Positions 54,761 to 63,664 of a DNA stretch of 64,000 nt are shown in pieces. Each line of letters starts with the position of its first letter. Position 1 is the first letter of the stretch. The stretch is from Streptococcus caballi DSM 19004 (GTDB lineage: Bacteria > Bacillota > Bacilli > Lactobacillales > Streptococcaceae), in assembly GCF_000379985.1 (NCBI RefSeq), contig NZ_KB904062.1, positions 102,829 to 166,828 of the forward strand. Reading direction: 5' to 3'. The notes beneath the pieces were generated by a model. That model was not told the DNA's origin. It did not search any database and was given only the letters and a program-made list of their open reading frames with translations. The translations under genes were made by a program, and so were the position numbers.

Positions 54761-55390
54761 CTACTCCTCCTCCTTTGAACTGTCCTGAATGAGGTTTCTG
54801 ATGGTCTGCATGGTCAAATCACAGGATGCTAATTCGTCTGCACAGCGCTTGAGCTCACGGACAATCCGCTTAGGATCCTTGATGTCATGTTTGTACTTCA
54901 TCTGATGTTCCAAGCTAGCCCAAGAATCTTGGGCAATGGTGCGCAGTTGAATCTCAATGAAATACTTACCAGGCTTGTTACCCAAGCAGTCCTCATAAGG
55001 TGTCTCAATTTCCAAGATAAGGTGATAAGAACGATAGCCATTAGGTTTGGCATTTTGAATATAATCCTTCTCAGCGATAATCTTACAATCATCAAAGGAA
55101 CGAATGAGCTCCACCAGTTGATAAATGTCATCTACAAAACCACAAACAATACGCATACCAATGCTATCCCGAATAAGCTTGAGAGCTGAGTAGGTTGTGA
55201 CTGGTAAGCCCTTTCTGATACACTTTTCTTCCATACTGTCAGTTGACTTAACTCGCGCGATAAAATGCTCAAAAAGCTTGTAGCCTGTTTCTTCTTTCCT
55301 TTTCTTGTTTTCAGCCTTGATACGGCTGCTGAAATCCTCTAAAATCACAGGGAGATTGTCTGCGTAGGCACCGTAAATTGTATTTTCCAT
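54761..55390 (-). CDS. relP: Small alarmone synthetase RelP
   Basis: A 209-residue single-domain RelA/SpoT synthetase that makes (p)ppGpp. Synthetase motifs: VKSTDSMEEKCIRKGL, RDSIGMRIVC, NGYRSYHLILE, and EIQLRTIAQDSWASLEHQMKY. No hydrolase or regulatory domain. First gene of relPRS. Confidence 0.93.
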   Translation of the reverse strand: MENTIYGAYADNLPVILEDFSSRIKAENKKRKEETGYKLFEHFIARVKSTDSMEEKCIRKGLPVTTYSALKLIRDSIGMRIVCGFVDDIYQLVELIRSFDDCKIIAEKDYIQNAKPNGYRSYHLILEIETPYEDCLGNKPGKYFIEIQLRTIAQDSWASLEHQMKYKHDIKDPKRIVRELKRCADELASCDLTMQTIRNLIQDSSKEEE

Positions 55391-55419
55391 AACATTTCCT
55401 TACTATACAAAGTAATTCT

Positions 55420-55428
55420 ATTATAGCA
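55420..55428 (-). promoter_or_regulatory. relPRS promoter (extended -10)
   Basis: Minus strand TGC-TATAAT, about 30 nt before the relP start; the -35 is poor. Confidence 0.6.
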
Positions 55429-55463
55429 AAATTCCTTGTAAGAAACTAAAATAGACCAATAAG

Positions 55464-55490
55464 AAAATCAGCCACCCATTAGGCAGCTGG
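55464..55490 (-). terminator. Terminator of the osmoprotectant operon
   Basis: Minus strand CAGCTGCC pairs with GGGTGGCTG (one bulge) around TAAT, followed by ATTTTCTT. Confidence 0.75.
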
Positions 55491-55535
55491 TTGAGAGAAT
55501 CTATAATTGCTTTAGCTTGCTTTTAAAAAGATAAA

Positions 55536-56162
55536 CTAAATAACTGTATCATTTTTAAAGAGTTCTTCGAGTAGGTAAAGAACTAGGTTGGCTAGCAGAC
55601 TAAGTGCTACTGTTAGGAGAATTCCCCAGAGGAGCTTAGCCATACTCATAGTGCGTAAACCATCAAAGAGAATCGTTCCCAGCCCCCCTGCATTAATGGT
55701 TGAGGCAATAGTTGCGATAGCAATAATGGAGGAAGCTGCCAAACGTATGCCCGCAAAGACAGAGGATTGTGCCAGTGGCAGCTGAATTTTCCAAAGAAGC
55801 TGCCATCTGGTCATGCCCATACCAATCGCTGCTTCCAGAACACTCTGGTCCACTTGAGTTAGTCCTGCTAAGAAAGTCCTAACCAGCATGTACTGGGCAT
55901 AAACAACCAAGACTACGATAGCTGTCCGCCGTCCCAAACCTGTCCAAGGAATGAGCAAGGCAAAAAGAGCAAAGCTAGGGATGGCATAGAGCAGAGACAG
56001 CAGGTAAACCGAGGACTGGCGAATCTTGGGATTGAAAAGTAGGCAAATAGTCAGAACAGAGGCAAAGACCAAAGCTATTAGAAGAGCCAAAAGTGATATT
56101 TCCAAATGCTCTATGGTCGCCTGAATGAGCTTGTCCGACGATGTTTTAACGTAATCAATCAT
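55536..56162 (-). CDS. Osmoprotectant ABC permease (OpuCB/OpuBB-like)
   Basis: A 208-residue permease with about five or six membrane segments. IRLAASSIIAIATIASTINAG and the loop VLEAAIGMGMTRWQLLWKIQ are typical of glycine betaine/carnitine/choline transporters. It overlaps the ATPase gene by 8 nt. It probably acts with the permease-binding protein fusion encoded two genes upstream. Confidence 0.9.
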   Translation of the reverse strand: MIDYVKTSSDKLIQATIEHLEISLLALLIALVFASVLTICLLFNPKIRQSSVYLLSLLYAIPSFALFALLIPWTGLGRRTAIVVLVVYAQYMLVRTFLAGLTQVDQSVLEAAIGMGMTRWQLLWKIQLPLAQSSVFAGIRLAASSIIAIATIASTINAGGLGTILFDGLRTMSMAKLLWGILLTVALSLLANLVLYLLEELFKNDTVI

Positions 56163-56928
56163 GGCTCATCTCCCACAGTTTCTCCTGCGCCTTAGCTGTA
56201 TCAATCAGTTTCTTGACAAACTCACTATCAGGATGAGCGAGAATAGCTTGCGGCTTATCAAACTGACAAATTCTCCCCTCATCCATAATCAAGACGCGTG
56301 TCCCCAACTTGAAAGCTTCATGAATATCATGCGTAATGAAAACAAAAGTCTTGTCATTTAATTTGCGGTGAATCGTCAGCAGTTCATCTTGCAAATCACC
56401 ACGCGTAATAGCATCTATAGCCCCAAAAGGTTCGTCAAAGAGCATGACGTTTGGATCTGCAGCTAAGGCACGCGCAACACCAATCCGTTGCTGCTGACCA
56501 CCTGATAATTGGGCGGGGTAGCGGTTTGCAAAGTCTTTGTAAGGCAGTTGAACCAGCGCCAGCAATTCTCTGACGCGGGTATCAATACGTGCCTTATCCC
56601 ACTTAAGCAGTTTAGGAACTGTCGCAATGTTTTCTGCGACAGTCTGGTGTGGAAAAAGACCAATCTGCTGCACAACATAGCCAATCTGACGGCGAAGAGC
56701 CACCGCATCTAGCTCTGCTATGTCCTTTCCATCAAAAAAAATCTTCCCTTGACTCGGCTCAATCAGGCGATTGATCATCTTGAGTGTGGTCGTTTTGCCC
56801 GAACCCGAGGTGCCTAGGATGGTGATAAACTCGCCTTCCTTAATATCAAGGCTAATGTCATCTACCACAGCTCTACCATTGTAGGTCTTGGTGACATGGT
56901 CAAAGTGAATCATGGTCTTATCAGTCAT
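56155..56928 (-). CDS. Osmoprotectant ABC ATPase
   Basis: A 257-residue ATPase of the betaine/choline class. Walker A GTSGSGKTT, signature LSGGQQQRIGVARAL, Walker B VMLFDEPFGAIDAI. It lacks the C-terminal CBS domains that many OpuCA-type proteins use to sense ionic strength or c-di-AMP. Confidence 0.92.
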   Translation of the reverse strand: MTDKTMIHFDHVTKTYNGRAVVDDISLDIKEGEFITILGTSGSGKTTTLKMINRLIEPSQGKIFFDGKDIAELDAVALRRQIGYVVQQIGLFPHQTVAENIATVPKLLKWDKARIDTRVRELLALVQLPYKDFANRYPAQLSGGQQQRIGVARALAADPNVMLFDEPFGAIDAITRGDLQDELLTIHRKLNDKTFVFITHDIHEAFKLGTRVLIMDEGRICQFDKPQAILAHPDSEFVKKLIDTAKAQEKLWEMSHD

Positions 56929-56940
56929 TAGTTTGCCTTT

Positions 56941-58521
56941 CTAGTCCTTGATGCTCTTGTAGAAGGTCTTGGCGACGTCGATATACTCCTTGCCATCTAC
57001 ATCTACTTGAGCATTGAGTTGGGTTACCGTCTTAGTGTCCAATTTTTTAGAAACTTTATTCAAAATTTCCTTGATGTCAGGGTTGTTTTTTAGAACACTA
57101 TCGCGAACAACGGGAGCTAAGTTATAAGGTGGCCAAAATTGCTTGTCATCTTCTAGAAGAGTGAATTTGTCGGTGTTGACCAGCTGACCTTCAGTCGTAT
57201 AGGCTGGCGTCACATCTGCTTCATTGTTTTCTAAAATACTATACTTAAGACTGTTGTCGTAAACTTTAGAAGATTTCCATGAAAAATTGCCATAAGCCTT
57301 AGTCAATCCAGGAATACCATCCTCACGTTGGTCAAATTCACCTTGGGAGGCAAAGCGCAATTCACTGGCATGCTTTTGTAGGTCAGAAATAGTTTTAATA
57401 CCCAGCTTCTTAGCCACTTGTGTGCGGATAACCAATCCTTGACCATCGTTAGCCTTAGCATAATCCAACCAAGTCACCTTAAATTTATCCTCGTAGCCTT
57501 TTTTGACTGTTTCATAAACCTTTTCAGGGTCAGTCTGCATCTTGCCTTTGAGGATAGACAGAAGACCAGTCCCCGTATATTCAGGATAGAGGTCAATTTC
57601 ATTGCTGGTTAGGCTCTTATGGATAAGGGAGCTAGAAATATTGGACACACGATCAACCTTATAGCCCTTGTCTTCTAAGGCAAGAGCATAAACTTCCGCC
57701 ACCACTAAGTTTTCAGTAAAATCCTTAGAGCCCATACGAATGGTTGTGCTCTTGTTAGCAGCGGTCTTGTTTAAGGACTGCTTATTAAAGAGGACAAAAC
57801 CAGCTACGGCAAGTACGATAATGGCTAGGAGGCTGCCTAGCAATACTTTTCTATTTTTCATTTTCTCTTCTCCAATGTTATTTTCTTTTTGTTTAGCAGG
57901 ACTGACCTTTTTAATAAGCAGGTCCAGCCCTATCATGCTGACGAAAGATAGCAGAGCTACCGAACCACCACCAATCAAGAGCAGATCATAACGATAAAGT
58001 CCTAAACCTGTAAAAATTAAGTTTCCCAGGCCACCGGCTCCGATATAGGTGGCTAGGGTAGCACTAGCGATGATTTCTACCAAAGCCAACTTAATACCGT
58101 TTAAGATATGGGGCAGGGCTAGGGGAATTTGCAAACGCCAAAGACGCTGTCCCTCAGTCATCCCTAGACCAAAGCCTGTCTCCATCAGGTCATCGGGAAC
58201 TTCCTCAAAGCCGACAATCGTATTGAGCAGGACTGGCGGAATACCTAGAATAACCAAGGCAATCAGCGCAGGCCAATGTCCCACTCCAAGGAGGGGGATA
58301 AGGATAAATAAGACACCGAGACTGGGTATCACGCGCAACCCTTGTGTCAAAAGCGTAGCCAGTTGCTTCATTTTAGGATGTTTGTAGGAGACATAACCCA
58401 AGGGAAGAGCAATGAGCAGTACCAAAAACAAGGCCTGTGCACTTAAACTGACATGTTGCCAGACATACGCCCAGTAATCACTGCTATTCTTGGCGAAATA
58501 AGTACCGATTTGATTAAGCAT
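56941..58521 (-). CDS. Osmoprotectant ABC permease fused to substrate-binding domain
   Basis: A 526-residue fusion. Residues 1-215 are a permease (EEVPDDLMETGFGLGMTEGQ dock loop); a second hydrophobic helix (about 223-245) leads to an OpuAC-type binding domain (260-526) with GSKDFTENLVVAEVYALALE and LYPEYTGTG. Such fusions give four permanently attached binding sites per complex at most and are common in streptococci. Substrate probably glycine betaine, choline or carnitine. Overlaps marR by 8 nt. Confidence 0.92.
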   Translation of the reverse strand: MLNQIGTYFAKNSSDYWAYVWQHVSLSAQALFLVLLIALPLGYVSYKHPKMKQLATLLTQGLRVIPSLGVLFILIPLLGVGHWPALIALVILGIPPVLLNTIVGFEEVPDDLMETGFGLGMTEGQRLWRLQIPLALPHILNGIKLALVEIIASATLATYIGAGGLGNLIFTGLGLYRYDLLLIGGGSVALLSFVSMIGLDLLIKKVSPAKQKENNIGEEKMKNRKVLLGSLLAIIVLAVAGFVLFNKQSLNKTAANKSTTIRMGSKDFTENLVVAEVYALALEDKGYKVDRVSNISSSLIHKSLTSNEIDLYPEYTGTGLLSILKGKMQTDPEKVYETVKKGYEDKFKVTWLDYAKANDGQGLVIRTQVAKKLGIKTISDLQKHASELRFASQGEFDQREDGIPGLTKAYGNFSWKSSKVYDNSLKYSILENNEADVTPAYTTEGQLVNTDKFTLLEDDKQFWPPYNLAPVVRDSVLKNNPDIKEILNKVSKKLDTKTVTQLNAQVDVDGKEYIDVAKTFYKSIKD

Positions 58522-58963
58522 CTACGGATACCTCATGACTTTCTAGGAGATCCATGAGCTTCTGCGAAAATAATTGAGTAGCCTCAAGTAGCACTTCTTG
58601 CTGAGCCGGTGATAAAGCCTGCATGGCCTCTTCTTCGTAGCGATCAAGAGGGAGCAATAATCTTTTCGCGCGATCAAGTCCTAATTCCGTCAGCTTGACC
58701 AGCTTCTTACGGCGGTCAAGCTGACTAGGCTCTAGATAAAGCCAACCTTTGCTGACATAGTTTTTAACGATGGCCTGAATCACTTGCTTACTTGAAAAAG
58801 TTCGCTTAGCAATAGATTCCTGAGTTATCCCGTTAGGATTATGATAAATCCACAAAAAAATCAAAAGACTCTTACCATTCATGCCATGTTTTCTAGCGTA
58901 ATTTTCAAATAAGGAAAACTGTTCATCGCGCAAACGTGCGTATTTTTTTGCATTTGTAACCAC
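58514..58963 (-). CDS. MarR-family regulator of the osmoprotectant operon
   Basis: A 149-residue winged-helix protein: helix-turn-helix NPNGITQESIAKRTFSSKQV, wing LEPSQLDRRKKLVKLTELG. It lies 2 nt after the oxidoreductase stop and overlaps the transporter gene, so it is in the middle of their common transcript and is the likely binder of the palindrome at the operon promoter. Confidence 0.88.
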   Translation of the reverse strand: MVTNAKKYARLRDEQFSLFENYARKHGMNGKSLLIFLWIYHNPNGITQESIAKRTFSSKQVIQAIVKNYVSKGWLYLEPSQLDRRKKLVKLTELGLDRAKRLLLPLDRYEEEAMQALSPAQQEVLLEATQLFSQKLMDLLESHEVSVDA

Positions 58964-58965
58964 TC

Positions 58966-59928
58966 TTATTCCTCCTCATTCAAAACAATAACTTTTCCAA
59001 AAGCATGCGAACTTTCCAAATAAGCATGAGCTTGTTGAATGTCCTCAAGTTTAAAAATTTTCTCTGGACCAACTGCAATGTCATAGGTTTTGATAAAGTC
59101 AAACAGTTCCTGCAACTTGCTTTGAGTAATATTTCCAGATGCAAAGGTGGTCAAATAAACATTGTTCCACAGCTTTTCAATAGGGTCAAAATTCTCTAGA
59201 TACCATTTACCTCCCAACTGACCTGTCGAACAGACAATGCCACCTTCTTGCAAATGGGCCAGTGAGTCCGAAATGGTTGCTGGACCAACCAATTCTAAAA
59301 TCTTACTAAAGTTTTCTGCTGTCTGCAATTTACCATCCTTTTCCAGAATAACATCTGAAAATCCAGAAGCCAATAATGAATCTTTTTTGGACAAGTGACG
59401 AACCGAAGCAACGATATTCAAATTTGGAAATTGTCCTTTAGCCAATTTTACAAAGGCCTGTCCGACACCGCTTGCCCCCGCTCGGACCAAAACCTTATCA
59501 CTTGCTTCAAGTTTAAGATTTTTCAAAGACCCAAAAGCCGTATAGTAGGTTTCGGGCACACTGGCAAAATCAGCCCATTCCAAGTCTGTATCAACAAGAT
59601 AGAGAAACTTGTTGGGTACCAAGGCATATTCGGCATAACCACCATCATAGGCACGTCCAAGTTCTCCCATCATAGCGACCACACGTTGGCCTACTGAAAA
59701 GCGGTCAGGCTCACTTGTTTCCTCAATCACCCCCACCAATTCAATCCCTAAAATACGTGGAAAAGACACGCTAGGAGATAGCCCCTGACGCGTGAAAATC
59801 TCAGAATGGTTAATCCCAAATCCTTTAACCTTTACTAGACTCCAACCATCCTTGAGCTGGGGTTTATCGACATCTTTAATTTCTAAAACATCAACGCCAC
59901 CTGGACGACTCACCACTACTGCTTTCAT
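58966..59928 (-). CDS. Zinc-independent quinone oxidoreductase-like dehydrogenase (MDR)
   Basis: A 320-residue medium-chain dehydrogenase/reductase. MKAVVVSRPGGVDVLEIKDV at the start, GINHSEIFTRQG, GIELVGVIEE and cofactor motif VRAGASGVGQAFVKLAKG. No zinc ligands in the usual places, so it belongs to the quinone-oxidoreductase type using NADPH. The start at 59928 has AGGAGAGGG upstream. First gene of the operon with marR and the osmoprotectant transporter, an unusual pairing. Confidence 0.88.
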   Translation of the reverse strand: MKAVVVSRPGGVDVLEIKDVDKPQLKDGWSLVKVKGFGINHSEIFTRQGLSPSVSFPRILGIELVGVIEETSEPDRFSVGQRVVAMMGELGRAYDGGYAEYALVPNKFLYLVDTDLEWADFASVPETYYTAFGSLKNLKLEASDKVLVRAGASGVGQAFVKLAKGQFPNLNIVASVRHLSKKDSLLASGFSDVILEKDGKLQTAENFSKILELVGPATISDSLAHLQEGGIVCSTGQLGGKWYLENFDPIEKLWNNVYLTTFASGNITQSKLQELFDFIKTYDIAVGPEKIFKLEDIQQAHAYLESSHAFGKVIVLNEEE

Positions 59929-59965
59929 ACCCTCTCCTAAATTAGTCAAATCTTTTTACTTTTTT

Positions 59966-60006
59966 AGTATAAACCATATTTTGCTAGTAGTCAAATATTT
60001 TGACTA
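59966..60006 (-). promoter_or_regulatory. Promoter and MarR-type operator of the oxidoreductase-opu operon
   Basis: Minus strand -35 TTGACT (59989-59994), 17-nt spacer, -10 TATACT (59966-59971). TAGTCAAA-TAT-TTTGACTA (59988-60006) is a perfect inverted repeat that covers the -35. A third copy of the half-site TAGTCAAA lies at 59943-59950, downstream of the -10. Confidence 0.75.
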
Positions 60007-60045
60007 ATTAAAACCAGTAATTCATAGCTAATAGTTTTCGAATTC

Positions 60046-60071
60046 AAAAAAACCCCAAGTTACCCTTGGGG
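60046..60071 (-). terminator. Terminator of the second ABC exporter operon
   Basis: Minus strand CCCCAAG (60071-60065) pairs with CTTGGGG (60059-60053), then TTTTTTT. Confidence 0.92.
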
Positions 60072-60078
60072 ACTGACT

Positions 60079-61857
60079 TTAAGCAGCACTTTCTGTAAAT
60101 TGACTGTTGTACAAATCGGCATAGAAACCTTTTTGTGTCATTAGTTCATCATGGTTACCTTGCTCAATGATATTACCATCTTTCATCACAAGGATTAAAT
60201 CCGCATTGCGGATAGTTGACAGGCGGTGAGCAATGACAAAGCTAGTACGCCCTTCCATCAACTTGTCCATAGCCTTTTGGATAAGTTCTTCGGTACGCGT
60301 ATCTACAGATGATGTTGCTTCATCCAAGATAAGCAACGGAGCATCTTTCAAGAGAGCACGCGCAATGGTCAACAATTGCTTTTGACCGACCGACAAGGTG
60401 ACAGAGTCATCCAGGTAGGTATCATAACCTTTCGGTAAGGTCTTAATGAAATGATGGACACCAACAGCTTTGGCTGCTGCCACAACCTGCTCATCTGTGA
60501 TCTGCTTTTGATTATAAATCAAGTTCTCTTTGATGGTTCCTTCAAAGAGCCAAGTGTCCTGAAGTACCATTGAAAATTGATCATGCACTTCTTCACGCTT
60601 CATGAGACGTGTATCCACACCGTCTATGGAAATGCTACCCTTGTCAATTTCGTAGAACTTCATAAGCAGGTTGACAATAGTCGTCTTACCAGCACCCGTT
60701 GGACCAACGATGGCGACCTTTTGACCAGGTTTAGCCACAGCTGAAAAATCATGGATAATGGTTTTATCTTTAGAATAACCAAAGAAAACATCATTAAATT
60801 CAACTTGACCTTTGACATTTGTCAATTGCTTAGTCTTAGCAGACTCATCTTCCATTTCTTCTTCTTCCAAGAATTCAAAGACACGATTCATGGCAGCTGT
60901 TGCTGATTGAAGTTGGGTGAAAGCTTGAGCAATTTGAGACAAGGGTTGTGAGAAGATACGCACGTAGGTCATGAAGGCGACGACATCACCCATAGTAATA
61001 TCACCGTTAATTACCTTGATAGCACCAACCACACAGACCATCACATAACCAAAGTTACCAATAAAAATCATCAAGGGCATCATAATTCCAGAAAGAAATT
61101 GAGACTGCCACATAGTTTGGTACAAATTGGTATTTAGCTTTTTAAAGGCAGAGCTGGTTTCCTCTGAAGCATTGTAACTTGTCACAACATTGTGACCCGA
61201 ATAGATTTCCTCGACATAGCCGTTGACTGCTGCTAGATTATTTTGTTGGCGTTTAAAGAGAGGTTGTGAAGAGCCCATAATGACCATGACAAGAATAAAG
61301 CCAAGCAAAACAGAACCAATAGCTGTTAATGCCATGCTGACATTGGAATGGAACATCATGAAGATGGAACCAAACAAGAGCATTGTTGAGGTGACCAAGG
61401 TTCCCAAACTTTGGTTGAGGGATTGACCAAGCAAGTCAACGTCGTTGGTGACACGAGACAGCGTATCACCTTGTGAATGACTATCAAAATAATTGAGCGG
61501 TACCTTGTCAATCTTTGTTTGAATGGCACGGCGTAAGCGTTGTGAAAAACGTTGAACGATGGTTGCAACGGTAAAACTTTGCATATAACCAACCACTGCA
61601 GAAATAACATAGAGAACAACCAAGGTTACGGCAACATTGCCGACCTTAGTCAGATTAATACCTGGGAAAGTGCCGTCAGATGACATTTTCAAACCATCAG
61701 TGATAAGGTTTGTGATTTCCTTTAACTTATCTGGTCCGATGACCGTAATGGTTGCAGAAATGATAGCCCCAATAACCGCAAGGATGAAAGGAAGTTGGAA
61801 TCCTTTGATATAAGGCTTCATTCTGTTATAGAAAGATGCTTTTTTCTTATTTTCCAT
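60079..61857 (-). CDS. ABC exporter half-transporter, canonical ATP site (second cassette, B)
   Basis: A 592-residue membrane-ATPase fusion. Walker A GPTGAGKTT, Walker B LILDEATSSVD and H-loop VIAHRLST are intact; the signature is LSVGQ instead of LSGGQ. It overlaps its partner gene by 11 nt. Same division of defects as in the 35338-38966 pair. Confidence 0.92.
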   Translation of the reverse strand: MENKKKASFYNRMKPYIKGFQLPFILAVIGAIISATITVIGPDKLKEITNLITDGLKMSSDGTFPGINLTKVGNVAVTLVVLYVISAVVGYMQSFTVATIVQRFSQRLRRAIQTKIDKVPLNYFDSHSQGDTLSRVTNDVDLLGQSLNQSLGTLVTSTMLLFGSIFMMFHSNVSMALTAIGSVLLGFILVMVIMGSSQPLFKRQQNNLAAVNGYVEEIYSGHNVVTSYNASEETSSAFKKLNTNLYQTMWQSQFLSGIMMPLMIFIGNFGYVMVCVVGAIKVINGDITMGDVVAFMTYVRIFSQPLSQIAQAFTQLQSATAAMNRVFEFLEEEEMEDESAKTKQLTNVKGQVEFNDVFFGYSKDKTIIHDFSAVAKPGQKVAIVGPTGAGKTTIVNLLMKFYEIDKGSISIDGVDTRLMKREEVHDQFSMVLQDTWLFEGTIKENLIYNQKQITDEQVVAAAKAVGVHHFIKTLPKGYDTYLDDSVTLSVGQKQLLTIARALLKDAPLLILDEATSSVDTRTEELIQKAMDKLMEGRTSFVIAHRLSTIRNADLILVMKDGNIIEQGNHDELMTQKGFYADLYNSQFTESAA

Positions 61858-63661
61858 TTTCTAATTCCTCCTTAGACAATTGAGAGTAAGCAATCTCTTG
61901 GTAAACTTCATTGTTTGCAAGCAATTCTTCGTGGGTACCTTGACCGACTACCTTACCTTCATCCAGAACCAATATCTGATCTGCATCCATGATGGTTGAG
62001 ATACGTTGGGCAACGATCAATTTTGTCATATCTTTGGTGCGTTCAGCCAGACGTTGACGTAAAATACGGTCAGTCTTATAATCAAGCGCTGAGAAAGAAT
62101 CATCAAAGATAAGGATTTCTGGTTTGCGAGCCAGTGCGCGAGCAATGGCCAAACGTTGTTTTTGACCACCAGAGAAGTTTTGTCCACCTTGAGCCACATG
62201 GCTATTGAGTTTACCATCTTTCATTTCGACAAAAGTGCGGCCCTGAGCTAAATCAAGAGCATCCCAGATTTTCGCATCATCCAATGGTGACTCATTACTT
62301 TGCCCCATATCCATATTGCTCTTAATGTCTCCGCTAAAGAGCACAGCTTTTTGCGGAATGTAGCCGACAATTTTATGAAGCGTGTCGTGGTCGTATTGAC
62401 GAACATCAAGGCCGTCAACTTTGATGGTACCTTCCGTAGCATCGTAGAAACGTGGAATCAAGTTAACCAAGGTTGATTTCCCAGAACCCGTTGAACCGAT
62501 GAAGGCAACTGTCTGACCAGCCTTAGCCTTGAAAGAAACATGTTCCAAAACCGCTTCAGAATTCTTCGTATAACGGAAGGAAACATTATTAAATTCAACT
62601 GAACCTTTTTCAGTTGGAGTTGCTTGATTATCTTCAGGATACAGAATAGATGAATTTGTTTCCAGAACTTCATTCACACGGCCAGCAGAAACCACTGCAC
62701 GTGGAAGAATGAAGAAAACAGCAACCATCATCATGAAGCCCATGACAACTTGCATGGCATATGATGAATAAACAATCATATCAGAGAAGACAGCCACTTT
62801 ATCCGACATAGCAGATGCAATTTTTGTCGGATCCTTTGGAATAGCAATATCTTCAATCAAGTAAGCACCAATCCAATAGATAGCCAAGGTCAGTCCACTT
62901 GAAATGGATGTCATCACCGGGGTCAACATTGCCATTGAACGGCCAATGAACAAGTTGAGATTGGTGACCTCATCGTTAGCTTTAGCAAATTTAGCATCCT
63001 GATAATTTTCCGCATTATAGGCACGAACAACACGAAGACCCGTCAGAGATTCACGGGTGATACTGTTAAGTTTATCTGTCAGTTTTTGAATCATGCGTTG
63101 TTTTGGCATCACCGCAATCAGGAGAAACGATAACATAACCAGAAGGACTGCAATGGCCACCAAAAGCGCCATGAGCCAGTTATGGTTTTTATCAGCAATT
63201 TTAGTAACAGCCCAAATGGCCATGATTGGTCCCTTGGTAATCACTTGAATACCCATGGTGAAGACCAGCTGAATTTGCGTGATATCATTGGTCGTACGTG
63301 TCAGCAAACTTGGAATGGAGAATTTTTTAATTTCTGCATCTGAAAAATTCATGACACTATGGAAAACATCATCGCGCAGACGTGTGCTAAAACTGGCAGC
63401 CACACGCGCAGCCATGAAACCAACAACAACTGATGACAAGAAACTTCCTAAAGACAGAAGAATCATGCGCATTCCTGGGGCATCAACATCCCAAGCGAAA
63501 ATATCTTTGACTGTTGTTCCCTTAGTAGAGAGAAGCCTTGTGATATCCGACATATAATCTGGAATCCTCAGTTCCAGATAAACATTTAAGCAGACAAAAG
63601 CTACCGCAAGCAAAATCATGATGATTTCTTTTGCGTTCAATCGTTTTAAAACTTTTAACAT
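61847..63661 (-). CDS. ABC exporter half-transporter, degenerate ATP site (second cassette, A)
   Basis: A 604-residue membrane-ATPase fusion. Walker A GSTGSGKST and signature FSGGQKQR are good; Walker B is ILIFDDSFSALD (Asp in place of Glu) and the H-loop is IVAQRIST (Gln in place of His). Forms a heterodimer with the next gene. It starts 3 nt after the marR gene. Confidence 0.92.
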   Translation of the reverse strand: MLKVLKRLNAKEIIMILLAVAFVCLNVYLELRIPDYMSDITRLLSTKGTTVKDIFAWDVDAPGMRMILLSLGSFLSSVVVGFMAARVAASFSTRLRDDVFHSVMNFSDAEIKKFSIPSLLTRTTNDITQIQLVFTMGIQVITKGPIMAIWAVTKIADKNHNWLMALLVAIAVLLVMLSFLLIAVMPKQRMIQKLTDKLNSITRESLTGLRVVRAYNAENYQDAKFAKANDEVTNLNLFIGRSMAMLTPVMTSISSGLTLAIYWIGAYLIEDIAIPKDPTKIASAMSDKVAVFSDMIVYSSYAMQVVMGFMMMVAVFFILPRAVVSAGRVNEVLETNSSILYPEDNQATPTEKGSVEFNNVSFRYTKNSEAVLEHVSFKAKAGQTVAFIGSTGSGKSTLVNLIPRFYDATEGTIKVDGLDVRQYDHDTLHKIVGYIPQKAVLFSGDIKSNMDMGQSNESPLDDAKIWDALDLAQGRTFVEMKDGKLNSHVAQGGQNFSGGQKQRLAIARALARKPEILIFDDSFSALDYKTDRILRQRLAERTKDMTKLIVAQRISTIMDADQILVLDEGKVVGQGTHEELLANNEVYQEIAYSQLSKEELENGK

Positions 63662-63664
63662 GCA

